A DNA stretch of 64,000 nucleotides from Curvibacter sp. CHRR-16 (lineage in GTDB: Bacteria > Pseudomonadota > Gammaproteobacteria > Burkholderiales > Burkholderiaceae_C), in the NCBI RefSeq assembly GCF_018474005.1, contig NZ_JAHCSH010000003.1, positions 186,001 through 250,000 on the forward strand, read 5' to 3'. A model generated the notes under the pieces. The model saw only the letters and a list, made by a program, of their open reading frames with translations. It did not search any database and had not been told where the DNA came from. Of the stretch, positions 55,215-64,000 are shown one piece after another; positions within the stretch are counted from its first letter, which is position 1, and each line of letters starts with the position of its first letter. The translations under genes were made by a program, and so were the position numbers.

Positions 55215-55423
55215 TGCCAATGCAGCTTGTCCAAGTTGTTCAGTTTGGCATAGCAAACATACACGGGTTGTTTGCACATAGCCATCAACATGCTAAGTAT
55301 TTGAAAAAAAAACGTTTTTTTCTGTTGTTAACAGTTTTAGGCCCGCTCTACTACTACCACTATTTTGAATAAAACCATTGAAGTAAGATTCAGGACTTCA
55401 TTGTTTTTCCTTCTTTTGCCTCT

Positions 55424-56167
55424 ATGGGCTCCCAAAACACGTACTTTGAAATCAAAAGTTCTGAGTTTTCAGCCCTCACACTGATCCTTAAGACGGATGA
55501 TCTGCAAGAAGCCATAGAACAGCTTCTTCACCAATACAAACCAGCAAGCCAAGAAAATCGTTTCTTTGACGATGATGCTGTCGTCATAGACTTCGGACAA
55601 TTGAAGCAAGCACCGAATGCAAGATTGCTGCTTCAAACATTGCGAGATTGTGGATTGCGTCCAATTGGCTATGCCAATGCACAAGCAAACTGGGTTGAAG
55701 AACTCACCCGCAATGGACTCATAGAGATAACTGCTTATAAGCCTTCTGGAAAAATCACCCAAGCAGTGCCAGCTCCTGCAGTTAAAGAACTGGTAAAAGA
55801 AGTAATCCGTGAAATTCCTGGCCCTACTACGATGTTGGTAGACAAGCCTTTAAGATCGGGACAGAAGGTTTATGCACGCGGAGCAGATCTGGTAGTGACC
55901 GCCATCGTGAACCAAGGTGCTGAAATTGCAGCCGATGGAAATATCCATGTGTACGCACCTTTGCGTGGCAAAGCCATGGCTGGAGCCCGTGGCAATACGC
56001 AAGCCAGAATTTTTTCAACCTGTTTTGAACCAGAATTGGTTTCTATCGCTGGCGTGTACAGAACGAGCGAAAATCCATTCCCAGCTGATGTTCAAGGCAA
56101 AGCAGCACACATACGTCTCAGTGATGATGGACAAGAAAAGCTGATTTTTGAAGCAATCAAGTCTTGA
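55424..56167 (+). CDS. minC: Septum-site inhibitor MinC
   Basis: A product of 247 residues. The N-terminal FtsZ-inhibiting domain (about 5-110) starts YFEIKSSEFSALTLIL. The C-terminal beta-helix domain has RSGQKVYARGADLVVTAIVNQGAEIAADGNIHVYAPLRGKAMAGARGN, diagnostic of MinC. It prevents FtsZ ring formation at the poles with MinD. First gene of minCDE. Confidence 0.97.
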   Translation: MGSQNTYFEIKSSEFSALTLILKTDDLQEAIEQLLHQYKPASQENRFFDDDAVVIDFGQLKQAPNARLLLQTLRDCGLRPIGYANAQANWVEELTRNGLIEITAYKPSGKITQAVPAPAVKELVKEVIREIPGPTTMLVDKPLRSGQKVYARGADLVVTAIVNQGAEIAADGNIHVYAPLRGKAMAGARGNTQARIFSTCFEPELVSIAGVYRTSENPFPADVQGKAAHIRLSDDGQEKLIFEAIKS

Positions 56168-56187
56168 ACAACATACAAGGATCTAAC

Positions 56188-57003
56188 ATGACAAGAATCA
56201 TCGTAGTAACTTCAGGTAAGGGTGGAGTAGGCAAAACAACCACCAGCGCAAGTTTTGCCACAGGATTGGCTTTGCGCGGCTTTAAAACCGCCGTAATCGA
56301 CTTCGATGTGGGTTTGCGTAATCTGGACTTGATCATGGGTTGTGAACGCCGCGTGGTGTATGACCTGATCAACGTGATTCAAGGTGAAGCCAACCTCAAT
56401 CAAGCCTTGATCAAAGATAAGCAATGCGAAAACTTGTACGTTTTGGCCGCTTCCCAAACGCGTGACAAGGACGCTCTGACCCAAGAAGGGGTCGAGAAGG
56501 TACTTAAAGACCTCTCCAACATGGGTTTTGAGTACATCGTGTGTGATTCCCCTGCTGGCATCGAAACAGGGGCCCTGATGGCTATGCACTTTGCCGATGA
56601 GGCTTTGGTGGTCACCAATCCAGAAGTTTCTTCTGTACGCGACTCCGATCGCATCTTGGGAATGCTTGCTAGCAAAACACGCCGTGCTACACAGGGTGGT
56701 GAGCCTATCAAAGAGCATTTGCTCATCACCCGTTACAACCCTTTGCGCGTGGATTCGGGACAAATGCTGTCGCTGGACGATATCCAAGACATTCTTCGCA
56801 TCAAACTGCTTGGAGTGATTCCCGAGAGTGAATCTGTTTTGCAAGCATCCAACCAAGGCGTTCCCGCTATCCACTTGCAAGGAAGCGATGTGTCCGAAGC
56901 CTATAAGGATGTCATAGAGCGATTCTTGGGAGAGGACAAACCCATGCGTTTTACCGAAGCACCCAAGCAAGGCTTGCTCAAACGCATTTTTGGGAGCAAA
57001 TAA
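56188..57003 (+). CDS. minD: Septum-site determining ATPase MinD
   Basis: A product of 271 residues from MTRIIVVTSGKGGVGKTTTSA (deviant Walker A). FDVGLRNLDLIMGCERRVVYD and the C-terminal amphipathic membrane helix (GLLKRIFGSK) are typical. AAGGA lies 8 bases before ATG 56188. It recruits MinC to the membrane and oscillates with MinE. Confidence 0.98.
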   Translation: MTRIIVVTSGKGGVGKTTTSASFATGLALRGFKTAVIDFDVGLRNLDLIMGCERRVVYDLINVIQGEANLNQALIKDKQCENLYVLAASQTRDKDALTQEGVEKVLKDLSNMGFEYIVCDSPAGIETGALMAMHFADEALVVTNPEVSSVRDSDRILGMLASKTRRATQGGEPIKEHLLITRYNPLRVDSGQMLSLDDIQDILRIKLLGVIPESESVLQASNQGVPAIHLQGSDVSEAYKDVIERFLGEDKPMRFTEAPKQGLLKRIFGSK

Positions 57004-57006
57004 GCC

Positions 57007-57267
57007 ATGTCCCTGCTGTCATTGTTTATAGGCGAAAAGAAAAAAACAGCCAGCGTGGCCAAGGAACGCCTGCAAATTATCCTGGCCCATGAACGCAGCG
57101 GACGCAATCCCGGGCAACCTGACTATTTGCCCGCATTGCAGCGGGATTTGGTGGCGGTCATTAGCAAGTACATCCAAATCAACCAAGAAGACATCAAGGT
57201 TCACTTGGAAAAGCAAGACGATTTGGAAATTCTGGAAGTCAAAATTGAACTTCCCGATGCCAAATAA
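57007..57267 (+). CDS. minE: Cell division topological factor MinE
   Basis: A product of 86 residues, [30 protein letters not shown]: the N-terminal MinD-stimulating helix, then a topological domain with [21 protein letters not shown]. Three bases after minD, so same transcript. It ends 2 bases before the Lrp gene stop on the other strand. Confidence 0.97.
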   Translation: MSLLSLFIGEKKKTASVAKERLQIILAHERSGRNPGQPDYLPALQRDLVAVISKYIQINQEDIKVHLEKQDDLEILEVKIELPDAK

Positions 57268-57269
57268 GG

Positions 57270-57746
57270 CTACTGACCTGCGTGGTGCAAGGGAAGATGG
57301 GTTTTTTCAATCACCTTGCGTAGCACAAAGCTAGAGTGCACACCGGTAACGCCCTCAATCCGTGTCAGCTTGTTAAGCAAAAGGGCTTGGAAATGGTCCA
57401 TGTCTTTGACGATGATTTTGAGCTGGTAGTCGGCATCTTGGCCGGTGATGAGCAAACACTCCAGCACTTCGGGCAACAGGTTGACAGTGGCTTCGAAGTT
57501 TTCAAAGCGCTCGGGCGTGTGCCTGTCCATTGAAATGAACACCAAGGCCATTAGCGACAAACCCAGCTTTTTGGCATCCAATAGTGTGCGGTAGCCCACG
57601 ATGAGACCTGCTTCTTCTAAGGCCCGAACACGGCGCAAACAGGGAGAGGGGGACAAACCAATGCGATCGGCCAACTCTTGGTTATTGATGCGCCCTTCGG
57701 CTTGGAGAATTTCCAAAATGCGCGTGTCGTAGCGATCCAATTGCAT
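57270..57746 (-). CDS. Lrp/AsnC-family transcriptional regulator
   Basis: A product of 158 residues. The HTH is at about 5-60 (DTRILEILQAEGRINNQELADRIGLSPSPCLRRVRALEEAGLI) and the RAM ligand-binding domain follows (VNLLPEVLECLLITGQDADYQLKI). Probably amino-acid responsive. It lies 18 bases downstream of the glutamine amidotransferase gene and may regulate it. Confidence 0.93.
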   Translation of the reverse strand: MQLDRYDTRILEILQAEGRINNQELADRIGLSPSPCLRRVRALEEAGLIVGYRTLLDAKKLGLSLMALVFISMDRHTPERFENFEATVNLLPEVLECLLITGQDADYQLKIIVKDMDHFQALLLNKLTRIEGVTGVHSSFVLRKVIEKTHLPLHHAGQ

Positions 57747-57764
57747 GCGTGGTGTACCGGGTTG

Positions 57765-58451
57765 TTACGGTGCTTCTACAAAATCCACCATGCGCTTGGC
57801 AAAAGCCAGCCCATCGTGGGACTGTTTGAGAGATTGCATGCTTGCTTGGTAATGGTCTTCACCTAAAGCGCCGCGGCGCTTTTCAAGCAAATAGGCGCTG
57901 TAATCAGGCACAAATTCAGGGTGCGGTTGAATGCACAGAATTTTTCCGTCTTGGCCAAATGCTGCAATCGGACAGTTTTCGCTACTAGCGAGCAATGTGG
58001 TTCCGCTGGGCAGTTCCAATACTTGGTCTTGGTGACTGGCTAGTAATGTCATGCTGCTGCCGTCTTGGGCAAAGTGGTAGCGATGTGCACCAGTAGACCA
58101 ACCGTTAGGGGCGCGATCCACTTTGGCACCTAAGCAATAGGCAATCAGTTGGTGGCCAAAGCACACACCTAACAATTTGATAGGGGTATCGAGCAAACCT
58201 GTGACAACATGGCGCAATTTGACGACCCACGCATCGTTGCTAAAAGAGTCAGCTCTGCTGCCAGTGAGCAACACAGCATCGTAAATACTGAAATCGATCG
58301 GGTATTGGTCGCTGGGTGTGTGGAAAAAATCCATTTCCCAACTATCGGCACCAGCTTGTCGGAGTAATTGGGCCAGCATTTGCCCATAGCTGCCATACAC
58401 GGGCGCTACTGCTGAGTCCAAAGTATCGTTATCAAGGATGCACAATTTCAT
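57765..58451 (-). CDS. Class I glutamine amidotransferase, GMP synthase-like domain
   Basis: A product of 228 residues as a stand-alone GATase1 domain: nucleophile Cys in LGVCFGHQLIAYCLG, His and Glu in QPHPEF. Relatives include YbaK/YfeJ-type proteins that hydrolyse glutamine or gamma-glutamyl compounds without a fused synthetase. Partner enzyme not seen. Confidence 0.9.
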   Translation of the reverse strand: MKLCILDNDTLDSAVAPVYGSYGQMLAQLLRQAGADSWEMDFFHTPSDQYPIDFSIYDAVLLTGSRADSFSNDAWVVKLRHVVTGLLDTPIKLLGVCFGHQLIAYCLGAKVDRAPNGWSTGAHRYHFAQDGSSMTLLASHQDQVLELPSGTTLLASSENCPIAAFGQDGKILCIQPHPEFVPDYSAYLLEKRRGALGEDHYQASMQSLKQSHDGLAFAKRMVDFVEAP

Positions 58452-58522
58452 AGCAATAAAAAATCAAAAACGGCGGCTCATGATACATTACAGGGTTTTA
58501 TTTTGATTCGCTGCGCAGAGCT

Positions 58523-58792
58523 ATGGCCAAAGAAGAATTGATTGAAATGATGGGTGTTGTGAACGAAGTGTTGCCTGACACCCGTTTTCGCGTCACCTTG
58601 GACAATGGGCACGAGTTAATTGCCTATTCTGCTGGCAAGATGCGCAAGAACCACATTCGTATTCTGGCTGGTGACCGCGTTTCTCTGGAACTCTCGCCTT
58701 ACGACCTGAGCAAAGGCCGTATCAACTTCCGCCACATTGAAAACCGGGGCACATCTTCCGGTAGCCCTGCCGGCAACAACCGCCGCCGCTAA
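58523..58792 (+). CDS. infA: Translation initiation factor IF-1
   Basis: A product of 89 residues with an S1/OB fold: [50 protein letters not shown]. It is longer than E. coli IF-1 (72) because of a Gly/Ser/Arg-rich tail ending NNRRR. It stands alone and is not in a ribosomal-protein operon, so it is probably the second infA copy often present in betaproteobacteria. Confidence 0.94.
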   Translation: MAKEELIEMMGVVNEVLPDTRFRVTLDNGHELIAYSAGKMRKNHIRILAGDRVSLELSPYDLSKGRINFRHIENRGTSSGSPAGNNRRR

Positions 58793-58832
58793 GCAAAGTT
58801 AGCAGCGCGATTGTTTTTCGCCACTTGGCGCT

Positions 58833-60422
58833 CTATTGCGCCAGTGTCAAAAAAGCTCCCTGCTGAGAATGTTTGTGTTCTGAATCTGCCAGCACAAACA
58901 AAGACACAACCTCCACCAATTCCGCAGCTTGGTTCTTCAAGCTGCTGGCAGCAGCGGCTATTTCTTCCACCAAAGCGGCATTTTGTTGTGTCGTGTGATC
59001 CATGTTGTTGATGGAATCGCCGATTGAGGACACATCCCCTGTTTGCGTGGTGCTTGCGGCACTGATGTCCCCAATGATGTGGGTAACACGTTCAATGCTG
59101 GTCACGACGTCCTCCATTGTTTTACCAGCGTCATCAACCAAACGACTACCTTGCTCAACACGTTCTACACTGGTGGCAATCAATCCCTTGATCTCTTTAG
59201 CCGCTTCGGCACTGCGACTGGCTAGCGTGCGCACTTCGGATGCAACAACTGCAAAACCGCGACCTTGTTCTCCAGCTCTTGCCGCTTCTACAGCGGCATT
59301 GAGCGCCAAAATATTGGTCTGGAATGCAATACCGTCAATCACACCAATGATGTTGGCAATTTTTTGGCTTGCGTCATCAATCCCACGCATGGTTTGAATC
59401 ACATCATTGACCACTTTACCCCCATGCTTGGCAATGCCCGAGGCATGTTGAGCCAAATCGTTGGCCGTGCTGGCATTGTGTGCAGTAGTGCGTACCGTAT
59501 CGCCGAGTGTGCTCATACTGGAGGTGGTCAATTGCAGCGCATTGGCCTGCTGTTCGGTGCGCATGCTCAGGTCTTGGTTGCCTTGGGCAATTTCTGCGCT
59601 GGCCGTAGCGACCGATTCACTTCCAGTGCGTACTTTGCTCACCACTTCACGCAAATGTGTTTGCATGCTGGCCAGAGCATGTTGCAGTTGACCTATCTCA
59701 TTGCGACTATCGACAGCAATTTGTTGTGACAAGTCACCCTTTGCAATGCTGTTTGCAGTTTCCACCGCTGTATGAATGGGACGGGTAATGACCCGAATTA
59801 GCCAGAATGAAGAAATAAAAGCGATACCCACAGAGAGTGCCAATACCACCAGCATTGTGGCTCGTGCCGTGAAGAAACTGCTACTGGCCTGATCGGATGC
59901 GCGATTGGCACCAGAGCTGATCAAGTTACTCAAGGTGCCCATGCTGGTCATGAGTTTTTCAAAAGCTGGGCGCCCATCTTTGTCAAACATATTTTTTGCT
60001 GGCAATTTCTCCAAACCTTTTGACAGCTTGAGGGTCTCCTGGTGCACATTTTGGAAATTGACAAAGTCCTGTTTCACCGTCGCAAACAGTGCTTTTTCTT
60101 CATCTGTTTTCACCAATTTTTCAAAGTCTGCCTGCAGTTTTTGTGCTTTTTGCAGTGCTTCGACAGCCGCTTTATCGGCTGCCTCCATGAGGTTGTCTGC
60201 GTTGGTCATGGCATGCTGACCCACTTGTATGCGGTAGATAGCTGCTTGGGCTTTCCACTCCCCTTGGTTAATGGAGCGTGGCAACCAATTGCCAGAAATA
60301 TCTTCCACATTGCTGTTCATCGAGCGCATTTGCAGCAATGCGACGGACACCACCACAACCAACAATGCAGTGAGTAGTCCAAATGCCAGCTTGAGCTGGG
60401 TTGACAGTTTCAAATCAGCCAT
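58833..60422 (-). CDS. Methyl-accepting chemotaxis protein, Tar-like four-helix-bundle sensor
   Basis: A product of 529 residues from MADLKLSTQLKLAFGLLT. Membrane segments at about 10-31 and 188-210, with a helical periplasmic domain of about 155 residues (4HB_MCP type). HAMP follows, then the signalling domain with hairpin tip [28 protein letters not shown] 6 bases upstream fixes ATG 60422. Ligand unknown. No CheR-binding pentapeptide. Confidence 0.94.
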   Translation of the reverse strand: MADLKLSTQLKLAFGLLTALLVVVVSVALLQMRSMNSNVEDISGNWLPRSINQGEWKAQAAIYRIQVGQHAMTNADNLMEAADKAAVEALQKAQKLQADFEKLVKTDEEKALFATVKQDFVNFQNVHQETLKLSKGLEKLPAKNMFDKDGRPAFEKLMTSMGTLSNLISSGANRASDQASSSFFTARATMLVVLALSVGIAFISSFWLIRVITRPIHTAVETANSIAKGDLSQQIAVDSRNEIGQLQHALASMQTHLREVVSKVRTGSESVATASAEIAQGNQDLSMRTEQQANALQLTTSSMSTLGDTVRTTAHNASTANDLAQHASGIAKHGGKVVNDVIQTMRGIDDASQKIANIIGVIDGIAFQTNILALNAAVEAARAGEQGRGFAVVASEVRTLASRSAEAAKEIKGLIATSVERVEQGSRLVDDAGKTMEDVVTSIERVTHIIGDISAASTTQTGDVSSIGDSINNMDHTTQQNAALVEEIAAAASSLKNQAAELVEVVSLFVLADSEHKHSQQGAFLTLAQ

Positions 60423-60462
60423 CAATGTCTCCTCAGTGTTGTTATGTCTGGCAAGGGTAAAT

Positions 60463-60501
60463 AAAAAAAGCGCTGCCTTCCAGTGAAATAGAAGGCAGCG
60501 C
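60463..60501 (-). terminator. Rho-independent terminator of the dehydratase gene
   Basis: On the minus strand GCGCTGCCTTC pairs with GAAGGCAGCGC (60470-60480 and 60491-60501), an 11-bp perfect stem with a 10-base loop, followed by seven T at 60463-60469. It starts about 30 bases after the dehydratase stop. Confidence 0.93.
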
Positions 60502-60532
60502 AGCAGTAATTACTGGCAAAAGAGCTTATTTT

Positions 60533-62257
60533 TTAGTGTGAATCGCGCGGCACAGGAGCTCCACTTCCTCCAACAAGGAAGTCCAAGTCAGCGCCCAAGT
60601 GCGCTTGCTGCACGTGTTCCACATACAGTTTGTACCAACCACGTTTGGGCTTTTCTGGCTCTTGCCATTGCGCAAGTCGGCGGGCAATTTCCTCGTCTGA
60701 GACGTCCAAATGCAGCTTGCGGGCAGCTACGTCCAGTTCGATGAAATCACCGTTTTGCACGATGGCTAAGGGGCCGCCAGCTGCGGCCTCTGGACTGGTG
60801 TGCAGTACCACGGTGCCGTACGCAGTGCCGCTCATGCGCGCATCGGAAATACGCACCATGTCGGTAATGCCCTTCTTGAGAACCTTGGGTGGAAGCGGCA
60901 TATTGCCTACCTCGGCCATACCGGGGTAGCCACGTGGACCGCAGTTCTTGAGCACCATGACGCAGTTTTCGTCGATGTCCAGTGACTCATCGTCGATACG
61001 GGCGTGGAAGTCTTCAATGCTTTCAAACACCACTGCACGACCACGGTGTTTGAGCAAGTGTTGCGATGCAGCCGAAGGTTTGATCACCGCCCCATTGGGA
61101 GCCAAATTGCCCCGTACGATGGCAATACCGGCTTTGGGCATGAATGGCTCGTCCACGGTTTTGATTACTTCGCGGTTGTAGCAAGGGGCGTTCTCTACGT
61201 TTTGGCGCACGGTATTGCCGTTGACGGTGATGGCATCACCGTGCAGCAAGGGCAAAATTTCGCGCATCACGGCGGGCAACCCCCCGGCGTAGCAGAAGTC
61301 TTCCATCAGGTATTTGCCAGAGGGCTGCAGGTTCAGGATGTTGTTCACTTCCGAACCCAGCTTGTCCCAGTCTTCCAGTTTCAAATCCACCCCAATACGC
61401 CCTGCAATGGCCAACAAGTGGATCACGGCGTTGGTGGAGCCTCCAATGGCCGCATTGGTGCGGATCGCGTTCTCAAACGCTTTGCGGGTCAGGATTTGCG
61501 ACATCTTGATGTCTTGCTTGACCATCTCCACGATGCGACGACCCGTTAGCTGTGCCAAGCGCTTACGGCGCGTGTCTGCTGCGGGAATGGCGGCGTTTTC
61601 GGGCAGTGACATGCCCAAGGCTTCCACCATGCTAGCCATGGTGGAGGCCGTTCCCATGGTCATGCAGGTGCCGCTGGAGCGGTGCATATCGCTTTCGCAG
61701 GAGGTGAACTCTTGCATCGTCATTTCACCGGCACGCACCATCTCGCTCATCTGCCACACACCGGTGCCTGAGCCCACGTCTTTGCCACGGAATTTGCCGT
61801 TAAGCATGGGGCCACCGGATAAGCCAATAGTAGGCAAGTCGCAACTGGCTGCACCCATCAGCAAGGACGGCGTGGTTTTGTCACAGCCCATCAGCAGCAC
61901 CACCCCATCAATGGGGTTGCCACGGATGCTTTCTTCGACATCCATGGATGCTAGGTTGCGAAACAACATGGCGGTTGGGCGCAGTTGGGTTTCACCCAAA
62001 GACATGACGGGGAATTCCAGTGGAAAGCCGCCGGCTTCGTAGACGCCGCGTTTAACAAATTCAGCCAGTTCACGGAAGTGGCCGTTGCAGGGAGTCAGTT
62101 CGCTCCAAGTATTGCAAATACCAATGACTGGACGGCCATCGAGCAAGTCGTGTGGATAGCCTTGGTTTTTGATCCAGCTACGGTGAACAAAACCATCGCG
62201 GTCTTGGCGACCAAACCAAGCATGGCTGCGGCGAAATGGGGGTTTTTCAGAACTCAT
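60533..62257 (-). CDS. IlvD/Edd-family sugar-acid dehydratase, L-arabonate dehydratase-like
   Basis: A product of 574 residues from MSSEKPPFRRSHAWFGRQDRDGF. Iron-sulfur ligand positions C57 (SELTPCN), C125 (GCDKTT) and C198 (GTCMTMG) match those of Rhizobium L-arabonate dehydratase with an offset of two. MSGTAYGT near the C-terminus holds the catalytic Ser. It dehydrates L-arabonate or a related aldonate to a 2-keto-3-deoxy acid with a 2Fe-2S cluster. GAGG precedes the ATG. Adjacent LysR and ChvE-like genes fit pentose or galactose use. Confidence 0.9.
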   Translation of the reverse strand: MSSEKPPFRRSHAWFGRQDRDGFVHRSWIKNQGYPHDLLDGRPVIGICNTWSELTPCNGHFRELAEFVKRGVYEAGGFPLEFPVMSLGETQLRPTAMLFRNLASMDVEESIRGNPIDGVVLLMGCDKTTPSLLMGAASCDLPTIGLSGGPMLNGKFRGKDVGSGTGVWQMSEMVRAGEMTMQEFTSCESDMHRSSGTCMTMGTASTMASMVEALGMSLPENAAIPAADTRRKRLAQLTGRRIVEMVKQDIKMSQILTRKAFENAIRTNAAIGGSTNAVIHLLAIAGRIGVDLKLEDWDKLGSEVNNILNLQPSGKYLMEDFCYAGGLPAVMREILPLLHGDAITVNGNTVRQNVENAPCYNREVIKTVDEPFMPKAGIAIVRGNLAPNGAVIKPSAASQHLLKHRGRAVVFESIEDFHARIDDESLDIDENCVMVLKNCGPRGYPGMAEVGNMPLPPKVLKKGITDMVRISDARMSGTAYGTVVLHTSPEAAAGGPLAIVQNGDFIELDVAARKLHLDVSDEEIARRLAQWQEPEKPKRGWYKLYVEHVQQAHLGADLDFLVGGSGAPVPRDSH

Positions 62258-62359
62258 GGCTTGCCTCACGTATTGTTGTAGGAAAGAAAATGCCTCTCAT
62301 GCAAGGCGGAACGGCATCCTAGCAATGCCTACCGATAAATAAAAATAGATTTCTTTGCT

Positions 62360-63325
62360 TTATTGATATTGTTTTTTATATTGTTCTCCGTACACCGTTG
62401 TGGCTACCGATTGCAGGGAACGCAGCACCACGTGGGCTGCTGGCGATAGCGCGGCATCGCGCAGAGTGATAAAGCCAAAGGGCTCCATCTCGCAGGGCAA
62501 GTCCAGTGGCAATATTGCCACCACACCATGCTCAGCGTAGTAACGCGCAGTGTCGCTGGCCATCAGGCAAATCAAATCCGTTTCTTTGAGAATCTTGGTG
62601 CTAAAAAGCAGTGAACTCGTTACAACCGAACTGGCGGGCATGGGAAGTTGAAGCTTTTGCAGCAAAAGATCAAAGTGGTGGCGCAAGATGGTGCCCGCTG
62701 GCGGAATGATCCAGCCATACGCCAGGGCTGTCTTTAAATCCAGCACAGCAGATTGCAGCAGCGGATGGTCAGGGCGCACCACAGCACACACAGGTTCATC
62801 GGCCACCATTTCATAGCGGAAGGCCGACTTGTCGTGCTGTTGCGAGAGCCGCCCAACAACAATATCCAACTGCGAGTGAAGCAGTGCATCAATGAGCACA
62901 TTGCTGGGATCGACTTGCACCATGAGTTGCAAATCAGGGTGAGCTTGTTTCACGGCCGACAAAGTAGGCGGCAACAAAGCTACGCTCGGTGCCGTGATGC
63001 TGCCAATGCGCACTTGGCCAAGCTGCCCCAGCTTGGCGGCCATCAATTCTTCGTGCGCTTGGTTCAGGCTACTGAGGGCCGCGCGAGCATGGCGAATCAT
63101 GGTGTCGCCATAGGCGGTGGGCTTCATACCCCGTGGCAAACGCTCAAATAGCTCCAAGCCCAGACTGTCTTCTAAGTCTTTGAGCAGTTTGGATGCCGCG
63201 GGTTGGGACAGGTTGAGCAATTCCGCTGCGCGGTGCATGTTGCCTTCTTCTGCAAGCGTTGCAAGCAAAAGCAAATGGCGTGTTTTGACGCGAGCGCGGA
63301 TAAACCAATGCAAATTCAAGGACAT
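62360..63325 (-). CDS. LysR-family regulator, GbpR-like
   Basis: A product of 321 residues. HTH at about 17-75 (HLLLLATLAEEGNMHRAAELLNLSQPAASKLLKDLE), then the sugar-effector domain with PPAGTILRHHFDLLLQ. The sequence resembles GbpR, the LysR regulator divergent from chvE in Agrobacterium and Azospirillum. Here too it is divergent from a ChvE-like gene, with 173 bases between. It probably controls both the dehydratase and the sugar transporter. Confidence 0.92.
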   Translation of the reverse strand: MSLNLHWFIRARVKTRHLLLLATLAEEGNMHRAAELLNLSQPAASKLLKDLEDSLGLELFERLPRGMKPTAYGDTMIRHARAALSSLNQAHEELMAAKLGQLGQVRIGSITAPSVALLPPTLSAVKQAHPDLQLMVQVDPSNVLIDALLHSQLDIVVGRLSQQHDKSAFRYEMVADEPVCAVVRPDHPLLQSAVLDLKTALAYGWIIPPAGTILRHHFDLLLQKLQLPMPASSVVTSSLLFSTKILKETDLICLMASDTARYYAEHGVVAILPLDLPCEMEPFGFITLRDAALSPAAHVVLRSLQSVATTVYGEQYKKQYQ

Positions 63326-63498
63326 ACAAGCGAGCCAATCAACGGTGGATCAGGGGGTAGGAAAACACCGATACACGATAAGGCATCATTGCACCCACAA
63401 TCAATATTGGAAACCCTGCCCTTCACGCCGTATCATGAAATTCTGCGCCTGAAATGGCAAAGGTCCTATCAGTAAACACCCATAGAGGAGACATACGT

Positions 63499-64000
63499 AT
63501 GAACGCTCGCAGAACAACTCTGAAGACACTGGTGGCCAGCTTGGCCTTGGGTCTTTCCTTTGCCGGTACCGCTGTGCACGCACAAGACAAAGGCTTAGTT
63601 GGTATTGCTATGCCCACCAAGAGCTCGACCCGTTGGATCAGCGATGGCAACAGCATGGTCAAGGCTTTTGCAGAAAAGGGCTATAAGGCCGATCTGCAAT
63701 ACGCCGAGGACGACATTCCTACCCAGCTGTCCCAAATCGAGAACATGATCACCAAGGGTGTGAAAGTGCTGGTGATTGCTGCCATTGATGGCACCACCTT
63801 GGCCAATACCTTGCAAAAGGCAGCAGACAAAGGCATCAAGATCGTGTCTTATGACCGCTTGATCGTGGGCTCCAAAAACGTGGATTACTACACCACGTTT
63901 GACAACTTCCAAGTGGGTGTGTTGCAAGCCCAAACCATCGAGAACGCGCTGGGCCTGAAGTCTGGTAAGGGGCCTTTCAACATCGAATTGTTCGGTGGCT
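63499..64000 (+). CDS. chvE: Sugar ABC transporter substrate-binding protein, ChvE-like, 3' end outside window
   Basis: The first 167 residues are present. A signal peptide ends at VHAQ; then [57 protein letters not shown] and [20 protein letters not shown], typical of ChvE/multiple-monosaccharide binding proteins. Binds aldoses such as galactose, arabinose or xylose in the periplasm. GAGGAG 8 bases upstream of ATG. Symbol is by similarity. Confidence 0.9.
   Translation, partial: MNARRTTLKTLVASLALGLSFAGTAVHAQDKGLVGIAMPTKSSTRWISDGNSMVKAFAEKGYKADLQYAEDDIPTQLSQIENMITKGVKVLVIAAIDGTTLANTLQKAADKGIKIVSYDRLIVGSKNVDYYTTFDNFQVGVLQAQTIENALGLKSGKGPFNIELFGG

Noticed and set aside
55145..55423. Chromosomal origin of replication (oriC)
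   Set aside because: Only two DnaA-box-like sites, no dnaA or rpmH beside it, and parS/parAB lie 11 kb away; kept only as a DnaA-site finding.
58801..58860. Terminator between infA and the chemoreceptor gene
   Set aside because: A TTGGCGC/GCGCCA stem is present, but no T-run follows on either strand and part of it is coding sequence of the chemoreceptor end.
61314..62042. Plus-strand frame of 242 codons rich in Ser and Met
   Set aside because: Antisense shadow of the dehydratase gene.

Overview
The window looks like a chromosomal segment of a betaproteobacterium of the order Burkholderiales, probably Comamonadaceae. The reasons are the gene set (RutR-like TetR, GcvA-like LysR, tandem TRAP transporter genes, DctS/DctR-type two-component pair, DUF2788 protein, stand-alone infA, minCDE), moderately high GC composition judged by eye, and strong AGGAG ribosome binding sites. 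mnmG-rsmG-parA-parB with two parS sites at 43.6-44.7 kb indicates that the segment is close to the chromosomal replication origin. No rRNA, tRNA, CRISPR array or insertion sequence was seen, and no gene-free stretch exceeds 300 bases.

Left part (0-7.8 kb): a partial SDR dehydrogenase divergent from a LysR regulator. Next comes a minus-strand NMT1/THI5-type ABC importer (ATPase, two permeases, binding protein) ending in a RutR-like TetR regulator. A near-perfect RutR-type palindrome lies upstream of the importer, next to a divergent FAD-linked 2-hydroxyacid dehydrogenase. Together these suggest pyrimidine-linked transport.

Siderophore island (7.5-25.5 kb): a translationally coupled minus-strand operon encodes a FepA-type TonB receptor, periplasmic binding protein, FecCD permease and FecE-type ATPase, followed by a DUF2218 gene. 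A divergent AraC/PchR-like regulator follows. A second minus-strand operon encodes an MFS exporter, EntC, EntE, EntB, a periplasmic esterase, an EntF-like NRPS, EntA and a phosphopantetheinyl transferase. Both operons have Fur-like operators. The pathway to 2,3-dihydroxybenzoate (DHB) is complete. However, the NRPS adenylation pocket reads as a basic-amino-acid (lysine-like) pocket and not a serine pocket, so the product is probably not enterobactin.

Middle (25.6-40.4 kb): AlkC-like repair protein, CoA-binding protein, a CDF metal exporter with a divergent MerR regulator that has His at the usual sensor Cys, a phosphoesterase, and an AT-rich orphan membrane protein. Then a DctR/DctS two-component pair stands divergent from three successive DctP binding proteins with a single DctQM. 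After that come a membrane protein, an amino-acid ABC binding protein and permease without ATPase, and an HD-GYP protein lacking its catalytic His.

Origin-proximal block (40.4-48 kb): mnmG-rsmG, then parA, an RBBP9-like hydrolase, parB, a membrane-anchored methyltransferase and the HD-GYP gene, all on the minus strand and mostly overlapping, with parS sites inside rsmG and mnmG. A divergent GMC oxidoreductase follows.

Right part (48-64 kb): a short chemoreceptor, CopA/CopZ, a glycine-zipper protein, RdgC, DUF2788, a GGDEF protein and minCDE (with DnaA-box-like sites upstream). Then Lrp, a glutamine amidotransferase, IF-1, a second chemoreceptor, and a sugar-acid module: an L-arabonate-type dehydratase, a GbpR-like LysR and a ChvE-like binding protein that is cut by the window end.
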